A stretch of DNA of 5,519 nt from Cyanobacteria bacterium UBA11370. GTDB lineage: Bacteria; Cyanobacteriota; Cyanobacteriia; Cyanobacteriales; Coleofasciculaceae. Both the position numbers and the translations under genes were made by a program. The notes below the pieces were generated by a model. That model was not told the origin of the DNA. It searched no databases and worked only from the letters and a program-made list of their open reading frames with translations. The stretch covers positions 1-5,519 of the forward strand of contig DNGI01000074.1 in NCBI GenBank assembly GCA_003486645.1, given 5' to 3'. Position 1 is the stretch's first letter. Each line of letters opens with the position of its first letter. Positions 1 to 5,400 of the stretch are shown piece by piece.

Positions 1-1
1 A

Positions 2-88
2 CCAACTAACAACCAACAACCAACAACTAACAACCAACAACCAACAACCAACAACCAACAACCAACAACCAACAACCAGAAACAATGA
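2..88 (+). CDS. Possible 3' end of an upstream gene (expected devB) running through the heptamer array
   Basis: The frame starting at base 2 is open across the whole heptamer array and ends at TGA 86-88, which overlaps the devC ATG (85-87) in an ATGA arrangement typical of translational coupling. It would encode a tail of 28 residues with the repeat PTTNNQQ. In DevBCA operons the gene before devC is devB, a HlyD-family periplasmic adaptor, so this could be its C-terminal tail. Against this, the frame starting at base 3 is also open, such heptamers often lie between genes, and no DevB domain is visible. The reading is inferred from frame and overlap only. Confidence 0.3.
   Translation, partial: PTNNQQPTTNNQQPTTNNQQPTTNNQKQ
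3..79. repeat. CAACCAA heptanucleotide short tandem repeat array (11 units)
   Basis: Eleven consecutive 7-bp units fill this stretch. Eight read CAACCAA, two read CAACTAA (3-9 and 24-30) and the last reads CAACCAG (73-79). The array may continue left of the window. Such short tandemly repeated heptamers are a known cyanobacterial genome feature. It ends 5 bases before the devC ATG, so that gene has no room for a Shine-Dalgarno sequence. Because 7 is not a multiple of 3, three units encode a seven-residue repeat if translated. Confidence 0.95.
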
Positions 89-1317
89 AAATCCCACTAG
101 CCTGGTTACAACTCAGTCGTGAAAAAATGCGATTACTCGTTGCACTCGCTGGCATTGGTTTTGCAGATATTTTAATGTTTATGCAAATGGGTTTTCGGGA
201 TGCCCTATTTGATAGTTCTGTGATTCTACATAAAAGCTTTCAGGGTGATATTTTTCTGATTAGTACCCAGTCCACATCAACCATTGCCATGAAAAGTTTT
301 CCCCATCGACGTTTATATCAAGCATTGGGTTTTGAGGGAGTTAAATCGATTAGTCCAGTCTATTTAGGTTTGGCGCTGTGGAGAAATCCTGAAAAATTAC
401 ATACTCGCCCTTCTTTTTCAGAAAGTGATGAAGATAGTACAGAACGTCCCGATCCTCAAAAAAGTCCTGAGACTGATACCCCTGGTACTCGTTCAATTAT
501 GGTTTTGGGATTCAATCCTGACGATAGTGTATTGAATTTATCGGGAGTAAATCAGAATCTAGATAAAATAAAATTGGAAGATATAGTTCTATTCGATGAC
601 GCTTCTAGACCCGAATTTGGCCCAATTGCTCAACAATTTAATCAAGGAAAAGATGTTGCTACTGAAGTTGGAGGACGACGCATTCGAGTCGGTGGATTAT
701 TCACCCTAGGTGCTTCTTTCGGTGCAGATGGCAATATCGTTACTAGCGATATCAACTTTATACGCCTGTTTTCTAGCCGACAGAAGGGACTGATTGATAT
801 TGGTATTATTCAATTAAAAGAAGGTGCAAACCGAGAGAAAGTCTTAGCGAACCTGAAACGGGAATTACCTAACGATGTTAAAATTTTATCAAAGGAAGAG
901 TTTATCAATTGGGAAAAAAATTACTGGCAAACTAGTACAGCCATTGGCTTTGTCTTTTCCCTCGGTACGGCGATGGGATTTTTAGTTGGGATGGTAATTG
1001 TTTACCAAATTCTCTATACCGACGTTTCGGATCATTTGCCAGAATATGCCACACTCAAAGCTATGGGGTATCAAAATAGCTATCTGTTAATGGTAGTTTT
1101 TCAAGAAGCACTCATTCTTTCTATTTTAGGCTATTTTCCTGGATTTATAACGGCTTCAGGATTATATATTTTAACTAAAAACGCCACCAGCTTACCAATG
1201 GCGATGAGCCTGACTAAAGCGATAACGGTATTAATTCTAACTATTATCATGTGTTGTGTATCGGGAGCGATCGCCGTCCGCAAACTCGAAGCCGCAGACC
1301 CAGCCGATATTTTTTAG
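85..1317 (+). CDS. devC: DevC-type ABC exporter permease (MacB/FtsX-like membrane subunit)
   Basis: Membrane subunit of a DevBCA-type exporter in the cytoplasmic membrane. In heterocyst-forming cyanobacteria DevBCA works with a TolC-like outer-membrane protein to export glycolipids, but many paralogues have unknown substrates. The 410-residue product has the MacB/FtsX layout: a membrane segment at about 17-37, a large periplasmic domain at about 38-283, then three membrane segments at about 284-309, 333-363 and 376-398. The N-terminal motif IPLAWLQLSREKMRLLVAL and the C-terminal end RKLEAADPADIF are typical of DevC, as I recall the family. The protein is somewhat longer than the usual 385-395 residues. 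The excess fits an acidic, proline-rich segment at about 104-134 (SESDEDSTERPDPQKSPETD). ATG 85 is chosen because the family N-terminus begins there. No Shine-Dalgarno is present. The devA ATPase gene follows in the same direction. Family assignment is firm; the substrate is unknown. Confidence 0.93.
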   Translation: MKIPLAWLQLSREKMRLLVALAGIGFADILMFMQMGFRDALFDSSVILHKSFQGDIFLISTQSTSTIAMKSFPHRRLYQALGFEGVKSISPVYLGLALWRNPEKLHTRPSFSESDEDSTERPDPQKSPETDTPGTRSIMVLGFNPDDSVLNLSGVNQNLDKIKLEDIVLFDDASRPEFGPIAQQFNQGKDVATEVGGRRIRVGGLFTLGASFGADGNIVTSDINFIRLFSSRQKGLIDIGIIQLKEGANREKVLANLKRELPNDVKILSKEEFINWEKNYWQTSTAIGFVFSLGTAMGFLVGMVIVYQILYTDVSDHLPEYATLKAMGYQNSYLLMVVFQEALILSILGYFPGFITASGLYILTKNATSLPMAMSLTKAITVLILTIIMCCVSGAIAVRKLEAADPADIF

Positions 1318-1360
1318 AATGATTAATATCATGTTCGGTTGAATAACCCTAAAAAAGATT

Positions 1361-1396
1361 GAGGGGGAGAGGGGGAGAGAGGGTGAGAGGGAGAAA
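1361..1396 (+). repeat. G-rich purine tract between devC and devA, G-quadruplex capable
   Basis: A near-pure A/G stretch with G5, G5, G3 and G3 runs separated by loops of three to five bases, so it meets the simple G-quadruplex pattern on the transcribed (sense) strand. Bases 1365-1383 are an exact inverted copy of 2305-2323 beyond devA. The rest of the 1318-1483 gap is A/T-rich. It has a TAAAAT at 1428-1433 resembling a -10 box, but no acceptable -35, so no separate devA promoter is claimed. Confidence 0.85.
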
Positions 1397-1483
1397 TTTT
1401 ATTAGGGGTGATTAGCGGAACATCAGATAAAATTCAGTTATACACTACTCCATAATTGCTCTAAACTTTTGCCAATAACCCTA

Positions 1484-2233
1484 ATGGAAATCCCTCTTAC
1501 CCACTCCCCACTCCCCACTCCCCACTCCCCACTCCCTACTCCCTCTTCCCCAGTCGTATCGATTAAAAATCTCAATCATTACTTCGGGAAAGGTTCTCTA
1601 CGAAAACAGGTTTTATTTAATATTAGCTTGGAACTTAAAGCAGGAGAAATTGTGCTGATGACAGGACCTTCAGGTTCTGGTAAAACAACCTTACTAACCC
1701 TAATGGGAGGATTGCGATCGCCTCAAGACGGAAGTGTTAAAGTATTAGGGCAAGAACTCTTGGGTGCGACAAATAATCGTCTCGTCCAAGTGCGGCGTAA
1801 TATTGGTTATATCTTCCAAGCTCATAATTTACTCAAAAGTCTTACAGCTTGTCAAAATGTGCAAATGTCTTTAGAGTTACATCCCCAATTTTCTGAGTCA
1901 GAAGTTATTGCTAAATCAGAAGCAATATTAACCGCCGTCGGGTTAGGAACTCATATCAATTACTATCCAGAGAATCTTTCTGGAGGACAAAAACAACGAG
2001 TTGCGATCGCCCGCGCATTAGTCAGTCATCCGAAGTTAGTCTTAGCTGATGAACCTACCGCTGCACTTGATAGTAAATCAGGACGGGATGTTGTGGAGTT
2101 AATGCAACAACTTGCTAAGGAACAGGGATGTACGATTTTATTAGTTACTCATGATAACCGCATTCTTGATATTGCTGATCGTATCCTTCATATCGAAGAT
2201 GGTCATTTAGAAATCGATAGTATTAGTCATTAG
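1484..2233 (+). CDS. devA: DevA-type ABC exporter ATP-binding subunit
   Basis: ATPase that powers the DevC permease from the cytoplasmic side (MacB/LolD-like class of the ABC family). Counting from TTG 1469, the motifs are Walker A GPSGSGKT at 66-73, Q-loop IFQ with Q117, signature LSGGQ at 170-174, Walker B VLADE at 191-195, D-loop ALD at 199-201 and switch histidine H228. All catalytic positions are intact. The conserved part begins VVSIKNLNHYFGKGSLRKQV, as in DevA. The open frame reaches back to TTG 1469 (254 residues). ATG 1484 (249 residues) is preferred as a standard codon; neither start has a Shine-Dalgarno. The N-terminal residues before VVSI are encoded by a CCCCACT heptamer array and read as a proline-rich HSPLPTP repeat absent from ordinary DevA proteins, so the authentic start is somewhat uncertain. 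The stop codon lies in an ATTAGTC repeat. A 166-bp gap separates it from devC; co-transcription is likely. Confidence 0.93.
   Translation: MEIPLTHSPLPTPHSPLPTPSSPVVSIKNLNHYFGKGSLRKQVLFNISLELKAGEIVLMTGPSGSGKTTLLTLMGGLRSPQDGSVKVLGQELLGATNNRLVQVRRNIGYIFQAHNLLKSLTACQNVQMSLELHPQFSESEVIAKSEAILTAVGLGTHINYYPENLSGGQKQRVAIARALVSHPKLVLADEPTAALDSKSGRDVVELMQQLAKEQGCTILLVTHDNRILDIADRILHIEDGHLEIDSISH
1499..1547. repeat. CCCCACT heptamer array inside the devA 5' coding region
   Basis: Seven 7-bp units in tandem: ACCCACT, four CCCCACT (1506-1533), CCCTACT and CCCTCTT. It lies in the first codons of devA and is translated there as HSPLPTP-like seven-residue repeats. The complementary strand carries regularly spaced G4 runs with AGT loops, which makes it G-quadruplex capable. 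Confidence 0.95.
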
Positions 2234-2238
2234 TCATT
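2222..2238. repeat. ATTAGTC heptamer doublet spanning the devA stop codon
   Basis: Two exact ATTAGTC units (2222-2228 and 2229-2235) and a partial third (ATT). The devA TAG stop (2231-2233) is inside the second unit, so the last residues of DevA (ISH) are repeat-encoded. Confidence 0.8.
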
Positions 2239-2286
2239 TCTTATTTATTATTAGCAATTGAAATAAAGAATTTGTCCTTAAATTTT

Positions 2287-2325
2287 CTCCCCCTCTCCCC
2301 CTCTCCCTCTCTCCCCCTCTCCCTC
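2287..2325 (-). repeat. C-rich pyrimidine tract, inverted partner of the devC-devA purine tract
   Basis: A near-pure C/T stretch between the convergent devA and the minus-strand membrane protein gene. Bases 2305-2323 are the exact reverse complement of 1365-1383, and the rest of the two tracts is similar with small length changes. On the minus strand it has at least four runs of three to five G with short loops (G-quadruplex capable). That strand would be the sense strand of any read-through transcript from the neighbouring minus-strand gene. The 2234-2362 gap shows no convincing factor-independent terminator for either gene. Confidence 0.85.
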
Positions 2326-2362
2326 AACAGATAACCTAAACACCGATTAGGAAAAAATTAAC

Positions 2363-3130
2363 TTAGTGCATCCGTGCCCGATTCGTTCTTAAAGTAACAT
2401 TAACGCCTTCACTCGATTGCTGCAACACCAATAACGGGGTAGGTTTAGCTTTCTGATCCCAGTGGATAGAAACAATTCGACCTTGAATTGTGGGTTGCCA
2501 TGTTTCATCTTCTGGGCTAAGAAACGTTTCAATACAGTCAATAATTTGGCTAATCGTTGCTGATGTTGCTTGAGTTGGTAATTTAGTTAATTTGATTTGA
2601 ATACGGAAGAGAACTCGCATATTCCGCTTGCCGCCACTTTCTGTTTCATACTTCACATCAAAGGTTTCATCAACAGGTCGTCCAGTGGTACTCGCAATTC
2701 CTACAGCACTTTCAGAGGCTTGGTGAGGTCGCAGTGCGAGACTAATTAATTGTTTAACTTTAATTTTGATTTGGTTAACAATTGCAAAATGAAATACCTC
2801 TTCTTCCATTCGCAATCGGAGATAATCTAGATTAAATTCTCGTGAGTGAACTAAATCTGGATTAGTTTCCATTTTGTGCATCGTATTGAGCGCTAATTTT
2901 AATTTTTTCTGAAGATCTCTAGTTTTAAATTGTTCAAATTTTAGTTTTTTTGCCATCTCGTCGAGTTGGAGCTTGCCATAAACCACTACGCCAATTAAAA
3001 CCAGAACGAGAAAGAAAGAGACAAAAATCCAACCGTTTCCAGACTTAGCAGGAGCTGGTGTGATGGGTGACGGTGAAGTTTGAGCTAAGGCAGATTCTAA
3101 AGGAATCATTGAGCTGGACATAAGTAGCAA
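2363..3130 (-). CDS. Single-pass membrane protein of unknown function with coiled-coil stalk
   Basis: I do not recognise a named family; the sequence style suggests a conserved cyanobacterial envelope protein. The 255-residue reading starts at TTG 3130; ATG 3121 gives 252 residues. Residues 1-17 look like the back half of a signal peptide ending in ALAQ. They are followed by a Pro/Ser/Thr linker (18-29) and a strong hydrophobic segment (about 33-51, WIFVSFFLVLVLIGVVV). Next come a charged helix, probably coiled coil (about 52-90, rich in K, E, L and Q), and a mixed alpha/beta domain to the end, with no catalytic motif I can name. Neither start gives a full signal peptide. The missing part is present just upstream in another frame from GTG 3170, preceded by GGGAA, which suggests a one-base frame disturbance (see findings). 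It follows the M15 peptidase gene on the same strand after 123 bp and converges on devA. Confidence 0.8.
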   Translation of the reverse strand: MLLMSSSMIPLESALAQTSPSPITPAPAKSGNGWIFVSFFLVLVLIGVVVYGKLQLDEMAKKLKFEQFKTRDLQKKLKLALNTMHKMETNPDLVHSREFNLDYLRLRMEEEVFHFAIVNQIKIKVKQLISLALRPHQASESAVGIASTTGRPVDETFDVKYETESGGKRNMRVLFRIQIKLTKLPTQATSATISQIIDCIETFLSPEDETWQPTIQGRIVSIHWDQKAKPTPLLVLQQSSEGVNVTLRTNRARMH

Positions 3131-3253
3131 AAGGGGTTGAATGAAGGGTTTTTGGTAGGGTCAATTTCACAGTTTATAGTTCCCGGCTCATCGATGAAAA
3201 TCACACCGTTTTAACCTATAACTAGTAACACTTAAAACTCCCTACCTTATAAT

Positions 3254-4915
3254 TTAATGTCGCCACCGAGCGCGGTAACTGCGAGCATCAATATGGCAGA
3301 GATTGGGAAATTTTGTGTAGCGACCTAAGCCACCAGGCCACCAAGGCTCAAGAGACCAATACAGTTGATTTCCCGTCAAACCATCACAGAAAAAATCAAT
3401 CGCATCCCCCACAATATGGCGGCTGTAACGCGCACCCCCAACCGCTTGATTAATGTGAGGAGGTCGATACCAGCTTGTTACAATAAAGGGTCGCCCAATG
3501 CGATCGCGGGCACGTTGAGCGAGTCGAGCAATCCGAACCATCGCATCTACCGTAATTTGAGTGGTTGGCATCCGAGTACCCCCATGGGTTGCCTCTGCCC
3601 AAGTAAAGCTACCATCGGGAATAATGGCAGCCGATAGCTGGATATTCTCCGGTGTCCAACGGGCGGGACGTTTAGGAATCGCAACCGGGACAGGTTTGGG
3701 CGCTGCATCTAAGGCTTGACGACGCGCTTCATTAAGGCGTTTTTGGTCTTCGAGTAAGGTGGCGATCGCTTGATTTCGGCTTGGCAAACCCCGCCAGAGT
3801 TGAACTAAACGAATTAACGCTTCCCGTTGGTACTCTTGTTCTTTATAGTCGGCAGGTACAACCCGCACAAAGTTCAGCAGTTCTTGATCCAGTTGAGTGG
3901 CGAGGGTCTGCATTGCTGTCTTATCAGTCGTGCTAGCTTTAAGGAGTTCCGGTGTAATCCCTAAATTTGCCAAAGCCGTTGCACGGGAATCTAACTGCCG
4001 CCACAGCCGAAACCCTTCAGTCAGCGCGTTACGCTGGCTACCTTGCCCCTGATAAAACTGGGGAATGCGCTGGATAAAGGTAATCAACGCCGGATCGATA
4101 ATACTGAGGTTTTCCTCTGGGGAGGTATTTTTTTCTAGAGAAGCGATCGCATCTTCCCGCGTTGGCAGTTGCCGCCATAATTGAGTTAAGCGAATCAAGG
4201 CTTCTCGTTGATGGGGATATCCGCCATAGTTAGCAGAAAGCCGTTCGGCAAATTGCTTGAGGGGAATATCGATTTCAGACTCATTTTGAGTGGCGGAGGC
4301 GACTCGATCCGCCGGGACAACTGAAGCGATCGCCGCTTCACGAGTATCCAGTTCCCGCCAGATCCGCACCGCTTCCAGCACCGCATCCCGATGGTGGGGT
4401 AAGCCACTGTAGTATGCCGTCACTCGATCCACAAGGGTGAGTAAAGCGCGATCCAAATAGGCAAGATTTTGGGGAAGATTATCGGCTTTAAAGTCAGCTT
4501 CTAAATCGGCAAGGTAAGCTTGTTGTAGTTGCTCGGCATTACACGCTTCTAAACGCGCTGTGGAGGCTTCACTCGTCGGCGGCGCATAGCCCCTCGCCAC
4601 GTTTTGGAGAAACTTATCACTGTAACGCCCCTGTTCTGGCTTCCACAAATCCGTTCCTTGGAACCCCTGAGCAATTAAACTGTCGGTGAGAGAACGGATC
4701 GCATTCGCCGCATACTGAACCTGTTCGGGAAAGGTATTCACCTGTTCAAGGGATACCCGATTCGCCGGAGAGATTCCTAAGCCTGTTTCTCCATCTGCCA
4801 AAGCTGGAGAAGAATGGGCTTGATACAGTGCTGCCAAAATCGGCTTGTGAATCCCTGCTCGCTCGGCTTCTAAGAGATAGTAATAATTACGCTGGTCTGG
4901 TGAGAGTGTTGCCAT
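3254..4915 (-). CDS. Repeat-containing M15-type zinc peptidase (D-Ala-D-Ala carboxypeptidase-like)
   Basis: A two-part protein of 553 residues from ATG 4915, or 563 from GTG 4945 (numbering below uses the longer form). The C-terminal domain, about 432-556, matches the M15_3/M15A peptidase fold. It has TSWYRPPHINQAVGGA, then SRHIVGDAID with likely zinc ligands H510 and D517, and CHID with the third ligand H551. Members cleave D-alanyl peptide bonds in cell-wall peptides. The N-terminal half starts with a helical region (about 17-120). It continues with four copies of a helical repeat at about 163-208, 227-270, 283-328 and 351-398, with the pattern Y-x-G-x-x-x-QREAL-x-x-x-x-LWR-x-L-x-x-R-x-x-AIA. 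A Pro/Lys-rich linker (about 414-430) separates the halves. ATG 4915 is preferred because MATLSPDQRNYYYLLEAERAG looks like a natural N-terminus; neither start has a Shine-Dalgarno. No signal peptide or membrane segment is visible, which is odd for a wall enzyme. The M15 assignment is firm; substrate and location are inferred. Confidence 0.9.
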   Translation of the reverse strand: MATLSPDQRNYYYLLEAERAGIHKPILAALYQAHSSPALADGETGLGISPANRVSLEQVNTFPEQVQYAANAIRSLTDSLIAQGFQGTDLWKPEQGRYSDKFLQNVARGYAPPTSEASTARLEACNAEQLQQAYLADLEADFKADNLPQNLAYLDRALLTLVDRVTAYYSGLPHHRDAVLEAVRIWRELDTREAAIASVVPADRVASATQNESEIDIPLKQFAERLSANYGGYPHQREALIRLTQLWRQLPTREDAIASLEKNTSPEENLSIIDPALITFIQRIPQFYQGQGSQRNALTEGFRLWRQLDSRATALANLGITPELLKASTTDKTAMQTLATQLDQELLNFVRVVPADYKEQEYQREALIRLVQLWRGLPSRNQAIATLLEDQKRLNEARRQALDAAPKPVPVAIPKRPARWTPENIQLSAAIIPDGSFTWAEATHGGTRMPTTQITVDAMVRIARLAQRARDRIGRPFIVTSWYRPPHINQAVGGARYSRHIVGDAIDFFCDGLTGNQLYWSLEPWWPGGLGRYTKFPNLCHIDARSYRARWRH

Positions 4916-4993
4916 GACAAATTGCGATAACCCAACATACGGCACCCATTACACAATAATTTATTGCTTTTGCACTAACTGATCGGGAAATAA

Positions 4994-5022
4994 CTAACAA
5001 TTACCTTAAAAATCTGTGTCAA
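4994..5022 (-). promoter_or_regulatory. Candidate promoter for the M15 peptidase gene
   Basis: Reading on the minus strand, a perfect TTGACA -35 box (complement of 5017-5022) is followed after 17 bases by TGTTAG (complement of 4994-4999), which matches the TATAAT consensus at only three of six positions. Spacing and distance to the gene (about 80 bases to ATG 4915) are plausible, but the -10 is weak. Confidence 0.25.
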
Positions 5023-5059
5023 AGTCCTACTGATGATACCCTGGCGTTGTCTGGAAAGA

Positions 5060-5094
5060 GGGGAGACCGGGAGTGGGGAGACCGGGAGTGGGGG
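5060..5094 (+). repeat. Tandem 15-bp G-rich repeat, G-quadruplex capable
   Basis: Two exact copies of GGGAGACCGGGAGTG (5061-5075 and 5076-5090), with one extra G before and GGGG after. The G runs are 4, 3, 4, 3 and 5 long with AGACC and AGT loops, satisfying the simple G-quadruplex rule on the + strand. This strand is the template strand for the M15 gene. The repeat lies upstream of that gene's candidate -35 box. Confidence 0.9.
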
Positions 5095-5142
5095 AAATTC
5101 TGATCCCACCCTACGGGAAGCCTAGGAAAGCGTCTACATCCC

Positions 5143-5265
5143 TCATCCTCCAAAATTGGTGAGGGCTAAACCAGGGAAACTCGTCCCTATTGCCAACCCT
5201 GTATCATCATTTCCTCCTACTCTTAAGTCTCCACGTCCTACTTCCCAACAGGTGGATTGGTACAT
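5143..5265 (-). CDS. Small open frame of 40 codons, doubtful
   Basis: ATG at 5263-5265 opens a 40-residue frame ending at TGA 5143-5145, starting MYQSTCWEVGRGDLRVGG and ending LALTNFGG. I do not recognise it. There is no Shine-Dalgarno and no hydrophobic segment. The frame immediately upstream on the same strand (about 5270-5353) reads as a charged stretch containing TIKLDEILALMCSPEK. It stops at TAG 5270-5272 just after an A5 run, and one extra A there would fuse the two. This may be the remains of a longer gene or of a mobile element, or chance. Confidence 0.2.
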   Translation of the reverse strand: MYQSTCWEVGRGDLRVGGNDDTGLAIGTSFPGLALTNFGG

Positions 5266-5400
5266 GATTTCTATTTTTCTGGACTACACATCAAGGCAAG
5301 AATCTCGTCCAGCTTTATAGTCCTTCTAGACGTTCTCCTTACTCCTATCTGTAGCTTATCAAATTAGAAATGATATAATTTTAGACCCGATAGGGTTGGC
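5192..5400. repeat. Imperfect inverted repeat, possible small palindromic element
   Basis: GCCAACCCT at 5192-5200 is the exact reverse complement of AGGGTTGGC at 5392-5400. Just inside, ATCATCATTTC (5204-5214) mirrors GAAATGAT (5367-5374) with one spacing difference. The right arm holds about 17 additional bases between the two matching blocks. The layout suggests the arms of a small non-autonomous element or a long stem, but no flanking target duplication was identified. Confidence 0.4.

Noticed and set aside
1..79. CRISPR array
   Set aside because: The repeat is a 7-bp unit with no spacers, so it is a simple tandem repeat.
1306..1330. GATATT / AATATC inverted repeat at the end of devC
   Set aside because: The stem is six A/T-rich pairs around a 13-base loop and contains the stop codon; too weak for a terminator.
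1428..1443. TAAAAT and TTATAC -10-like boxes before devA
   Set aside because: No acceptable -35 at the right spacing, and A/T-rich sequence yields such matches by chance.
2335..2356. CCTAA / TTAGG hairpin between devA and the membrane protein gene
   Set aside because: Only five base pairs, and followed on the + strand by an A run rather than a T run, so it is not a terminator for devA. On the other strand the T run precedes the stem.
3365..3637. 90-codon open frame on the + strand
   Set aside because: It lies wholly inside the M15 peptidase domain on the opposite strand, shows no domain or start signal, and the peptidase frame there holds the conserved motifs.
4195..4407. 70-codon open frame on the minus strand
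   Set aside because: It is an alternative frame across repeats 1 and 2 of the M15 protein, with no recognisable features.
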